Shown here: positions 12,801-23,780 of the stretch, in pieces | Numbering within the stretch: the first letter of the stretch is position 1 | How the letters are laid out: every line of letters begins with the position of its first letter | Assembly (NCBI GenBank): GCA_932294295.1 | Contig: OW028581.1 | Location: 16,564,162-16,628,161 of the forward strand | Length of the DNA: 64,000 bases | Reading direction: 5' to 3' | Origin: Alitta virens | Lineage: Eukaryota; Annelida; Polychaeta; Phyllodocida; Nereididae | Program-made: the position numbers and the translations under genes | Notes under the pieces: model-generated | The model's database searches: none | Told to the model about the DNA's origin: nothing | What the model saw: only the letters and a program-made list of their open reading frames with translations

Positions 12801-13559
12801 TTCAATGAAACTAACAGTACGTAGCCCCAGCCCAATTTTGTCTCCATCTGTAGATGATATTTTATATATGTTACAAATCTACATCGGGGTACCCACGGTC
12901 ATGGAAAATCCTGGAAAAATTGGTTGTCCTGGAAAGTCAGGGAAAAGTCCTTGAATTATAGACATTTTAAATAGGTCATGTAAAAGTCAGAGAAATTTAG
13001 AAAGACAAATCAAGCATTGTCTGCAATAAAAAAAAAGGGTGGTGAGGACATCTGTAAAGGGTGTGTGGAGGCCGTTATAATTTGCAATCTTTGACTTTGT
13101 TGTGCAGATTTTATCGAAAGAAAGTCAGGTAAATTCTGTGAATGGTCATGGAAAAGACATGGAATTTAATTTCATGATTTCTGTGGGAACCCTGCTACAT
13201 GCATCATCAGCATGCCTACCATCGAAAGGCAACTTAAACAGCCTGGTTTGCGCAGATGGGAATGCCACTGCTAATTCTGTCGCTGTTAATTTTGCAAACA
13301 AAATCCTGATCCAGATCGTTTTCTCTGCGGAACTCCGATAGTTCCTTCCACCCTTGGAACTAATTTAAGAGGAAAATGCTGTCCATCCAATATGCTATTA
13401 AGCTCAAAGGAAATCCGTCCAACCCTTCCTTTGACTTTGTCTTGAATTCCACCAAAGAACCACTACCATCATATGACCCATCAACTTGCTACTGATGAAA
13501 AAGAAGATCTCAGTCAATCCAGCTGTTCTGAAACAGTGGCAGCCTGAATAACAGGTGGA

Positions 13560-15120
13560 GCCCCTGTAGAAGTTGTCCTTGATATGGAACCCAAAACACT
13601 TGCAAGGGAGTTGTACTGCCTAGAGAGTATTTTATGCCCTGATGAACAGCTTCAAGATTGGCTCTCTGAGTGAGGAGTGCTGCAATTTCGCTGTCCATCA
13701 GTGAGGACAGATTGTTCCCAGCTCCTTGTTCAAACTTTATAAGTCACCAACCTGACGTTTGCCCGTACATCCCAATTAAACCCCAGATGCTGATTTCACT
13801 GTCAGCAGCCGTATGAGCCATGCGTGTTCAAGATCTGAGAGCTGTGCCCAATGCGGTTCAACATTCTCATATCAGGGAGCACACATGTGGACAACCACTT
13901 TAATTGTTGCATTAATTGCCTTAGAATGTTGTTTTCTGAGGTGGATACTTGAGAAAGAAGTTCTGCAGATTAGCAGAACATTCTCTGGGCCTAGTAACCT
14001 ACAGTTAGTTTAATTCAGCATGGCATAGGTCTTTCTTCTCGTGTTATTCATTTTGCTTTTCAGACATAGAAGATCATAACTAAACTATTCAATAAATATA
14101 ACTTTCTTGGGGAAATGAGAAAAATCAACTGAATGATAAGATGTCAAATACACATTAAAATGCACTAAAAATGCTGCTGCTAGCCAATCACAGACAAGAG
14201 CGGGAACTTTTTCAGCCAATAGAATTGCAGTATTCTGTCATAGCCACCTGGTGGAAATATCAAGAATCTTCTGTGAAAATCCACTATTGAAACTAGACAA
14301 AGCTGTCATAGCTGGCTATTCAAAACCGGGTCTAAAATTACATATTTATGATATATTTATGATATATTAATTTCTTACATTTACCACAGCTTATATTTAT
14401 CGGGTGATAGATGTAAGCTGATTATTAGCTATAGAAGTGGACAGAAACAGCTGGCTTTAACATTTTTAGACCACAACCAGGTGCAGGTCACTACTGACAG
14501 CTAGAGTCGACCGTATTTAATGAAGCTAACTGTATGGCACAGTTGCATCATTACCATCTCTTCCCGTGTCATCTTCAAGAGTCCAACTGGACTCGCAATT
14601 CAAGTGTTCGAAGGTAAACCTCAGAGGTCAAAGTGCATATGTTGTTACTCTCCTTGTTTATTGGGTCCACCCACACATGATTGAGTATCTGGCTGCTTCT
14701 GCTGCTGAGGTGGACCCCATGCAGTGATCCTCCCCTCAGAAACATTGAAATTGAATCAGATTATAATGTACTTCTGCTGGTGAACCTGAATCACCTCAGG
14801 TCACCTCAGGTCTATCACAGCTGTGAAGATCTAGAACTGAGTAAAGCAAATTCATGCTCTGATGATGATGACCTTGGTGTAAATCAGTATCTAACCAGGA
14901 TTCCACTGGTGATTATTCATCAGTTTGTGTTGATGTGGTTGAACATAACCTGGATAATACCCTTAAGTTGCTTGCTGATCTTTACTAGACTAGTGCATAC
15001 CAAACGTCAGCCAGATCTAAAATGCTATATGGCACCTGGCCCAAAATATTGTTTACTAAGGCAACATGTGAGGGATTATTGAACCTTGCATGTTTAGTAA
15101 GGAGCAGAATCTTGCACCAT
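13560..15120 (+). pseudogene. Possible decayed coding or transposon sequence
   Basis: Short + strand stretches look protein-like but are broken by stops and frame changes. Examples are DMEPKTLARELYCLESILC at about 13,580-13,640 and CVDVVEHNLDNTLKLLADLY at about 14,926-14,988. No family is recognised and no intact frame or splice set could be assembled. The repeat at 14,060-14,524 interrupts the region. It could be an old DNA transposon or a pseudogene; unsure. Confidence 0.25.
14060..14524 (-). repeat. Interspersed repeat, arm 2 of an inverted pair
   Basis: The reverse complement joins both blocks of this family: the AAATACGGTCGA...TTTGTCTAGTTTCAA block (shared with 12,552) and the GTGGATTTTCAC...GGCTATGACAGAATACTGCA block (shared with 6,738 and 38,639). 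It is the longest copy in the window. Confidence 0.7.
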
Positions 15121-15174
15121 TGACACTCGTCCTACATGACATGCTTTCTATTGACTTAAAGCTTGCCAAGCAAC

Positions 15175-15400
15175 GGAGAAGTGGCTGCAGCTGCAAGGTT
15201 GGCTGCAGCTGTGAGGCGATGTAATAGCAGCAAAAAATTGCCTGCAGCTATGCGATCTGCAAGCTACGAAAGATGGCTGGGGAGCTGAAGAAGTTAGCTC
15301 CAGCTGCAAAAATATGTTGCAGATGCAAAATTGGCTGCAGCTGTAATCTGCTGCAGCTGCAAATTTTTGCAATATTTGCTGCTGCCCTAGACTATGCAGC
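15175..15400. repeat. Degenerate GCTGCAGCTGCAA repeats
   Basis: GGCTGCAGCTG and its variants recur about eight times at irregular spacing. The motif is palindromic, so both strands give long low-complexity frames. I do not call a gene. Confidence 0.6.
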
Positions 15401-15519
15401 TGCACAGCAGGAAATATATAAGAACAAATGTGATAATGGTTATTAAAAAGTACTGATTTTTTAATGAGGAGAGATCTAGCACACTTTGCTTGAAGACGCA
15501 CATGCAAGACAGATTGAAA

Positions 15520-16374
15520 CTAATCAATCAGCTTATTTTAAAATAAAAATTAGTTATTAAGTTTTTCTCTAAAGATAGTCACAAACAGTCCTCGAGCCAA
15601 AAGTGCAAATTTGATGAATTTATTACTGCAATCATGAGCAATTCCAAGGTAGCCAACATCGCCAAAAAGGATATCTGGAATGTGAGGCAGGAAAAGGCAT
15701 ATTCAGTTGAGGGGTCATCTCAGGGATGTTCAGTATGACCAATAAAAGTAATTGGTAGGCCATTTAGTAATGATTCATTGATTCTCGTTTTCTTTTTTTT
15801 CTTCTTTTTTGATGTCAAATTGAGTTGGGTGTCACAAATTTCCCAGATTTTTCAACATGGTCGAATCGAATCCCAGGAAAGTTAGAAAAAAAGGGCATGT
15901 AAGTAATAATTTCATCACCAAGACCAAAGCCCCAAAAGGGGTTGTACTTCCTAGACTGTACTGGGGGTCCACCATAAAAGAAATGCTATATCATATTTTA
16001 CTCAAGTCATCAGATGGCTGAGATTGCAAGTAAGACAACATACGGTGAAACATCTTAATCTCTACCAACAGTTGCAAAAACCAAAAATTTCTTTACTGCC
16101 ATTTCATTATCAACGTACACCGAGTTTTCTTAGCTAACTTGTGGCCTTTCAGTGCCTAGCATATTAGTGGTTACACAGTGAGTTTGGCAAGCACTGAAAA
16201 TAACTAAAGTGCTTACGTGATGTATATCATTGCTTTGTTTTGTGAAACAACTGTCCCAAATCTATTGAATTTGCTCAACCCAGCCGAGAATTTTGACCAA
16301 AAGAGGGATTATCCTTAAATGTTGATTACTGTGTTTTATAAACAGTCAAGGTTGGCTGATTATACACTATGATG
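15520..16374. other. Intergenic, nothing recognised
   Basis: AT-rich sequence with no supported gene, RNA or repeat family. Confidence 0.4.
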
Positions 16375-17016
16375 GTATTCGACTGGGCTTTTTAGTGGAG
16401 CACTTACGTTTGGTAAAGCACGAAGTGTATTCGACTGGAGGTTAACAAAAAAACGTAAATTTTCGTGAAGCACAAATGTTCACGAAGAAAAAAGTGCAAA
16501 ACTGTAATGGAGAGCGTCACCGATTCGCGTCTTCAGAGTCATTTTACAAAAAAAAAAAGATCAGCGTGGATACAATTCACAACGTAAGCGAACTACAAAT
16601 ACATTTTTGTACATAAGGAACTTGGAATTTTGAAAATCGAACGAAAATTGAAGGAGCTGTTTAATAAAATGTATCACAAAGCGAGGACGCTAATGACGTT
16701 CATATGTGACTCGTTTGCATGTCATTGGCCATAAAAATGCAATGTAAACAAACCGACAATTTTTGATAGCAAGAAAAATTAAATGCCAGGTGAATTTTAT
16801 TTATTTGATTGAACCCAGCAACTCCCGCATGGAGTAGATAAGATTGAAAGGTTTATGTTCATGATTGAGTCTTGTTTGTTTTTTTTTGGTCAGTGTGTCA
16901 AGGGGCAAATTCCAGGAATTTTTATTTGACTGGGAAATCTACATGGAGCACGGAACTGCCACTGCGCAAGTGGGCGTGGCCTAAATGTACTTCACGGAAA
17001 ACTGCCAGTCGAATAC
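16375..17016. mobile_element. DNA element with GTATTCGACTGG inverted ends
   Basis: The left end GTATTCGACTGG (16,375) is exactly inverted at the right end CCAGTCGAATAC (17,005-17,016). A second GTATTCGACTGGAGG occurs inside at about 16,430. The interior has no transposase. Length is about 640 bp, so probably a non-autonomous DNA transposon. Target-site duplications are not clear. Confidence 0.55.
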
Positions 17017-17525
17017 TACCTGTGTGTATGTGGTTAGTGAAATGGCATTTTAGAAAGGGGGCCGGGTGCCAAAAGTTGCTCAATCCTGCAGCACATGCTA
17101 TGCAGACTGGAAGTATTAGTACATTGTCACGCTGTACAAACAACACCTCAAGGGTATAGAAACACAGAATTAGTCTGGTTTTCCTCATAATAAGTCAGGA
17201 TAGCTATATATGAAACATATATTAACAAAAACGGAGTTGCATCAAATGACCTGCTACATTGGAAATACCTATACATTGTTAAAGTTATGGCAAGCACTGT
17301 TTAATTGCCTTAAATTACGTCACAGTTGAACAGTGGTCCACGGTCGTTTTTGGCATTTTGACATCAACAGGCCAGTGCAGCTGTGCTGTTATTTTAGACA
17401 ATTTAAGATTTCACAGACGGACACAGTGCAGGGATCGATGTTGCTTTAGTAGTTTACTGTTTGATACAACTTAATACCAATCGAAAAATATCCCAGCAGT
17501 TGTATATAATTACCAATTTATTTGT

Positions 17526-17776
17526 GTGTTTAGATACTACTTAAATGCCTATGGTGTATCAATCAAATCATGTAAACTTATACTAAATTACTTAAGGAAT
17601 AGAAAGCAAGCTGTAAAATTAGGTAACATTAAAAGTGAATGGCTCAACCTTAATACAGGTGTGCCCCAGGGATCTCTCATGGGTCCTATCATGTTTAATA
17701 TTTTTATTACTGACTTCTTGTATGATCTGCGAAGCACATGCCATGTATATAATTATGCTGATTACAGCACACTTTC
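17526..17776 (+). mobile_element. Outer CR1/L2-like LINE, 5' piece (reverse transcriptase)
   Basis: Encodes an RT fragment with LILNYLRNRKQAVKL, the palm motif GVPQGSLMGPIMFNIFI and the start of the catalytic Y-x-A-D motif (NYAD at about 17,752-17,763). The frame breaks at about 17,777, where the I-clade LINE begins. The same element resumes at about 22,975 with TLSFSHSNP, so it was split by insertion. Its 5' part (endonuclease, early RT) is absent, as in typical 5'-truncated LINEs. Confidence 0.8.
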
Positions 17777-19943
17777 GCCCTCAAAGGTCTTGGGCCTCCA
17801 CGCGGCGAGGGTGGAAACACTTGGGGTGAAGTCCTCCATCCCCAGTGGCTAAAACAGGGCAGTGCGCATTGCACAAGCTGCTCCAGCTTTACAGGAGGGT
17901 GTGTCCCCTACCATACAGGGGAAACAAAAAATGGATATGTCTTCAGAGAATAATCCAAACCGGCTCACACGTCGCCCGGGTGAACAAGGTGCGCGTTCCT
18001 CAGCGGTAAACCAGGCTGAGTTCGAAAAATTGGCTACTGGTTCCCGACATAGTAAACGTTCACGCACATCATCAGATGATGCAAATCAAAGTTCCAATTA
18101 TGAATATGTATCTTCGACATGGCCTAAATTTATTGTGATTACTGGCTGTGATGATGGGTTTTCCCGATTCTCAGCCATTACTATTTGCAGAACTATAAAA
18201 GAAACCGTTGGTTTCGTGGAAAATACTAGAAGGCTAAAAAATTCATTCTGCTGGTGCAGGTTGCCCACAGGGACCAGTCATTGAAATTGCTGGAGTTGAA
18301 GGCCTTTGCGGGTGCCCCTGTTAAGGTGGAGCCCCATCGGTTCTTCAGCTCCTGCAAAGGAGTTATAACATCGCATGAGAGCAGTCTCTGCTCTCATGAC
18401 GAACTGAGGGACTGGCTGAATGAATACAATGTCATCCACATTCAACGCCAGTCCCCCAGATATTCACGACAGCTACTCACTCTGACCTTTGATGGCACAG
18501 TTTTGCCTGACAAAGTCAGCATTGGGTTCGAGTGGTGTGGGGTACATCCCGAACCAAAAACGATGTTATAACTGCCAAAGATTTGGCCATTTCAGCGGCT
18601 CCTGCCGTACCAAAGCAACCTGCGCCAATTGTGGATCAGGGGAACACACTCATTCCCGTGACTCACCATGTGAGAGGCCTTATTGTTTTAATTGTGGAGG
18701 TGATGGGCTAGCCTATCATCGTGGCTGTCTGAAGTGGCTAGAGAAAGATATCTTGAAACTTAAAACAACTAAGGATATCTCCTTTCCTCAAGCGCGCCGC
18801 ATAGCCGTACAGGCTGCTGGTGCAAGCTATGCCTCAGTCCTTTCTAAGACGGCTGGACCTAGATCTCCCTCACCCAGATCATCGCCCCGGCGAAGGGTCG
18901 ACTTAGATCCTAATTTTAAATACTCGAAGGCAGGCCAAAGCTCTCAGAAAGGTAATTCAGAATCTCAGTCTTCAGTCAGGCGATCACCTGGCAAGATTGC
19001 AGCAGCATGCTACAGACGTCGGAAAAGGACATATCGTAGCAACATTAGTTCCCACTTTTCAACATAGTATACCTTCTCAGGGTGCACCTTCCGGCGATGA
19101 GTCGGAAGAGATGCATCAACCAATGGAACAGGAGGCAAGAACTAACGCCCTCCCCAAGGCCTGAACGGGAGGGGGCAAGTGATAAAATATCAATTGTTCC
19201 CAAAAGACCCCCCTTAACAGAAAAGTACTTGACAAATCTAGTGCACTGGGTATCATAAAACCGTCATCTCGGCATGGTGGGACCCCAAAAAGTGCATTAT
19301 CACCAAAAGAGGCAACGAATTTGAAAAAGTAAGTATTCATACAAAATCTTACAATGCACTATAGACTTCACTATGATATTATTAAATTTGTTTAATTAAC
19401 TCATGGACAGTATCATTCAGTGGAACTGTCGTGGTTTCAGAGCCAACTTTGATGAAATAGGTTGCATAGTCCTAGACTTAAACCCTAGTGTTTTCTGCCT
19501 ACAGGAAACATTTCTGAAACCCCCGAATAGTTTAAAACAGAAATTATCATATGTATAATACATATGGCAATGTTGCCCAGGAGAGAGCCACTGGTGGCTC
19601 ATCAATTTTAGTTAAAAATGGAATCATTCGTACCCATATTGCTCTTAACACAAACCTTCAGGCTACAGCAGAACCTGAATAAAACATTCACTATATGTTC
19701 CTTATATATTCCTCCACCCTTTAACCTTACAGCCAGTGATTTGCATAATCTTCCTGAACCGCGTCTTATTCTAGGAGATTTTAACAGCCATAACCAATTA
19801 TGGGGAAGCACGTCCCTTAACAACAAAGGAAAAACCATTGAAGATTTTCTTAATGACCACACCCTTTGCTTGTTCAATAATGGTTCACCCACATATCTTC
19901 ACCCAGGTCATGGAACATTTTCATCAATAGACCTTAGTATATG

Positions 19944-20129
19944 GGGGCGGGGGCCTAGCTCAGAGGTAGCGCTCTGGGCTTCCAACCGCTGGGTCCCGGG
20001 TTCGATTCCCAGTCGAGCCTCCGTTGGATGGCTGTTTCCTCCTTCGTCTCATTGCCATGGTCTCTGCCTGTCCTAATTAGCCCAACTGGTGCAGAAATAC
20101 AGGACGTTAAGCCCTAATCACACACACAC
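19944..20129 (+). mobile_element. tRNA-derived SINE family A, copy 1
   Basis: The tRNA-like head has A box TAGCTCAGAGGTAGCG and B box GGTTCGATTCC, with CTTCCAA in the anticodon-loop position. A common body (GGATGGCTGTTTC...CTCATTGCCATGG...CTAATTAGCCC) and a (CA)n tail follow. A perfect 13-bp target duplication, ACCTTAGTATATG, lies at 19,931-19,943 and 20,130-20,142. It interrupts the LINE endonuclease. The Pol III boxes suggest past transcription as a SINE. Confidence 0.93.
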
Positions 20130-22443
20130 ACCTTAGTATATGTGATCCAGCGTTATTTCTGGAATTTGAATGGAGCGTATTAGAGGACACTCACGGCAGT
20201 GATCACTTTCCCATTGTCCTACAAAACGTAGAAGGTACTAGAGAAGTGGGTCAACCCCGATGGAAGTTGCATAAAGCAGATTGGACCTCCTTCCAAAAGC
20301 ACTGCTTAGAAACAATTACTATGTCACATTATAGGAATTGTAATACTCTCGTTGAAGTTTTTACTGATGATATTACTGATATAGCCAATAAAGCAATACC
20401 AATGACAAAATAATTCTAAACATAGTGCAAGACCCTGGTTTGATAACGAAGTAAAAGAGGCTATTAAAAACCGTAAGAGAGTCCTCAGAATTTTAAAATC
20501 ACAGCTGATCATTAGCAATCTGAATAATTTTAAGTGCCTGAAAGCCAAAGCACGTCGAATTGTCAGACAAAAAAAATGTAGTTGCTGGAGAGACTATGTC
20601 TCCAGACTCACTGAAAGAACTAGCAATAAAGTCTGGAAAATGATTAAGAAAATTGAAGGAAGAACCTAGTTTCACATGTAAGCATTCTAGAAATGAATGG
20701 AGAACATCTCTCCTCACTGGAACAAATATCAAACGGGTTAGGAGTACAGTTTGCGTACAACTCCTCGTCAGAGAACTATACAAGAGAATTCCAATGTTAT
20801 AAGGCTCAAGCTGAGAGATTAACCCTAAGTATATAGTCTGATAACAGCGAAGATTATAACTCATACATCAACTTAGAAGAACTTCAGAAGGCCATCTCAA
20901 AAGCGTCTGACTCTGCAACAGGCCCTGATAATATACATTATCAAATCTTAAAACACCTACCTCAATCCTCTTTAAAAATATTATTCTATTTCTTCAATCA
21001 AATTTGGGAGAAGGGATGTCTTCCATCTCTCTGGAAACAAGCCACGGTCATCCCAATTCCTAAGCCAGGGAAGGATCATAGTGATCCTATGAATTATCGA
21101 CCAATAGCCTTAACCAGTTGTCTATGTAAGACAATGGAACAAATTATTACTGATAGACTGGTTTGGTTCCTGGAGTCCAACCAGCTTCTTACAGAATTCC
21201 AATCTGGATTTCGCTATCACAGGATCATTTAGTCAGACTGGAAACTTATGTTAGAGATGCTTTCATAAACAGAGAACATGTAGTAGCCATATTCTCTGAC
21301 CTAGAGAAAGCCTATGACACTATATGGAAATATGGAATAATGAAAGATCTCCACAACCTAGGGCTTCAAGGTCGCCTTCCAGTTTTCATCGGGTGTACTT
21401 CTTGACTCCAAATTGTCTTTCATTCTGCATATCAAAGCACTGAAAGCAAAGTGCCTGAAATCAATGAACCTCCTTAAAGTAGTGAGCAAATATAATTGGG
21501 GTGGGACACAACGGTCCTCCTTCGTCTCTATCGTGCAATCATTCTCAACTTGATTATGGTTCTGTGGTATATGGCTCTGCCAGACCATCTTATCTAAAAT
21601 GCCTGAACTCTGTTCATCATCAAGGGTTGCGACTAAGCTTAAGAGCTTTTCGTACATCCCCAGTAGAGAGCTTATATGTACTGGCAGGGGAACCTCCGCT
21701 TTCCCTTCGTCGTATCAAGTTGTCTATGCAATACATACTAAAAGTAGCATCAACTCCCAACAAATCCAACATGTGATGTAATATTTCATCCAAAGTACAT
21801 GCATCATTATGAATCTCGTTCAAAAGCCATTCGACCACTGGGATTAAGGATGAAACTCTATCTTGATGCTGCAAAAATAGATACTACAATCATTGCCGAG
21901 ATAGAAGTCCCAACAATTCCACCATGGATTCTCCCAGTTCCCAAAGTTATACTGGATTTGGCAGAAGTTAAGAAATGTGAAACCAATCCTGTAGACTATC
22001 AAAACCAATTTTATACTATAAGATTTAAATACAAATTGTTTCAAGTTTTTATACACAGATTGCTCAAAATGGAAAGTCGAGTAGCCTGTGCAGTCACCTC
22101 GTATAAAACCATTATTACTGAATGTCGCCTTCCAGATAACTGCTCAGTATACACTGCAGAGTTAACAGCAATTTACCTAGCCTTAAAGATCATAGAAGAA
22201 GAATCAGAATCAAATCGTTATGTTATCTGTTCTGATTCCAAATCTACTCTCCAAGCAATCCAAAATAAACAACTTGATAACCCTGGGATTTTATATGTTC
22301 TTATTAAGTATTTCCATCTTCACGAATACAAAGATATTGTATTTTGTTGGATTCCTGGACATGCGGGCATTCAAGGGAATGAAAAAGCATACCTGGCAGC
22401 CAAAAGGGCTCTTACAAAAGAGATAACTGATTACACTATTCCA

Positions 22444-22694
22444 AGCCCTCGAAGGTCCTGGGCCTCCACGCGGCGAGGGTGGAAACACTTGGGGTGAAGT
22501 CCTCTATCCCCAGTGGCTAAAACAGAACAGTGCGCATTGCACAAGCTGCTCCAGCTATCCAACGCAGACAATTATTGATTTTTTACATTCTTCTGGTTTC
22601 TACTACCAACTATAGATAATCAATCTTACCCTAGAGAGCCTCTACATAGCCCACTCAGGTGCTGATGAGGCGTTAAACAATAACACTAACTAAC
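22444..22694 (+). mobile_element. Miniature I-LINE derivative (head plus tail), copy 1
   Basis: About 110 bp match the 5' end of the surrounding I-clade LINE (CCTCCACGCGGCGAGGGTGG...TTGCACAAGCTGCTCCAGCT). They join directly to about 130 bp matching its 3' end (ATTTTTTACATxCTTCTGG...GATGAGGCGTTAAACAATAA). A perfect 12-bp target duplication TACACTATTCCA lies at 22,432-22,443 and 22,695-22,706. It is inserted just after the LINE RNase H region. It is non-coding and would have relied on LINE proteins. Confidence 0.93.
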
Positions 22695-22974
22695 TACACT
22701 ATTCCATGCCAGAGTTGTCAGTGCCCCCTTACAATCAAACATATTTTATTAGAATGCATCCACTTACAATGCGTAAGAAGACCTTTGTTTCATGCTTATA
22801 CCTTACAACATCTCTTTGCAAGATATCCAACTCAGAAAATTATTGAATTTTTTACATGCTTCTGGTTTCTACTATCAAATATAGATAATTAATTTTAACC
22901 TAGGGAGCCTCTACATAGCCCACTCAGGTGCTGATGAGGCGTTAAACAATAAAACACACACACACAACACACTG

Positions 22975-23780
22975 TCTTTCTCACACAGTAACCCAGCTAT
23001 AATTAAAAGCAAATTAGAACAAGCCTCTCAACAAGCAATGAGATGGTTTAATGTAAACTTCATGAAAGCCAACCCATCTAAATTTCATCTGCCTTAGCAA
23101 AGAGAATGTATCTATTGCCTTTGAAATTGGTAATCATAATCAAGTCAGACACCACTGTTAAACTACTAGGGGTAAACTCTGATAACAAGTTAAACTTTCA
23201 TAACCATGTATCACTTATGTGTAAAAAGCAGCTTGGAAGATAAATGCCCTACAGAGGCTATGTAAAAACCTTGACTATACAAGTAAACTCAGGATCTATG
23301 AGTCTTTGTTGCTTCAAACTTTGTTTATTGCTCAACTGTCTATAATTCTTTTACAATAGGGCTGGATAAAAAACTTGAAAAACTCAACGAAAGGGCAATA
23401 AGACTCATCTGCAATGACAACGATAACCCCTATGATAACTTATTGTTAAAGACAGGTAAAAGAATGTTATATGTTACACATATAATTAATCTAGCTCAAT
23501 TTGTTTACAAAGTGCTTTACGATGTGGCACCTCCAGTGGAAAATACCTTCTTTACTGGACAAGTCACTCCGTATGATATGAGGGATAACTTCAAATTAAT
23601 GAAACCACACGACTTTATGCAATTCAAAAATTTGTTAAGAAGTAGCAATGTTCTTAGAACATGTCAATGTGGCAACTGCATTTCATTTAAAAAAAAGAAA
23701 AGGTAAAATTTAATTTACGCAATGTTACCAAGTCATCTATTTATTTCTCATCTATTCATTTGTGAATATTTCACCTTGTT
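22975..23780 (+). mobile_element. Outer CR1/L2-like LINE, 3' piece
   Basis: Continues the RT broken at 17,776: ACACTGTCTTTCTCACACAG encodes TLSFSHS, followed by KSKLEQASQQAMRWFNVN. After stops and shifts come KLEKLNERAIRLICNDN and GLDKK, then IINLAQFVYKVLYDVAPP (about 23,480). The imperfect direct repeat ACAGCACACT / ACAACACACT at the two borders may be the target duplication of the inner LINE. The element carries several stops and is dead. Confidence 0.75.

Larger units (their letters stand above)
17777..22974 (+). mobile_element. I-clade LINE (ORF1, EN, RT, RNase H), inactive
   Basis: Starts with a GC-rich head (GCCTCCACGCGGCGAGGGTG). ORF1 from about 17,930 is frameshifted near 18,255 and 18,545; it ends in CCHC-type zinc knuckles (CYNCQRFGHFSGSC, CFNCGGDGLAYHRGC) and an S/R/P-rich basic tail. 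ORF2 follows: endonuclease (IIQWNCRGF at 19,405; LILGDFNSHNQLWGS at about 19,768), RT (ATGPDNIHYQIL, NYRPIALTS, FSDLEKAYDTIW), then RNase H (YTDCSK, YTAEL, SDSKS, WIPGHAGIQGNE) and a CQCP...HILLEC knuckle. The RT is cut at about 21,390, so the catalytic YxDD block is missing. A SINE sits in the endonuclease and a miniature derivative after RNase H. The 3' end reads GGCGTTAAACAATAAAACAC(AC)n. RNase H plus the knuckle place it in the I group. Confidence 0.88.

Noticed and set aside
15148..15507. 119-codon minus-strand frame
   Set aside because: It comes from palindromic GCTGCAGC repeats, which open frames on both strands. No domain is visible.
16872..17159. 95-codon + frame
   Set aside because: It runs across the right end of the inverted-repeat element at 16,375-17,016 and shows no domain.
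19944..20030. True tRNA gene at the SINE head
   Set aside because: It has A and B boxes, but the acceptor stem does not close, a common SINE body follows, and target duplications flank it.
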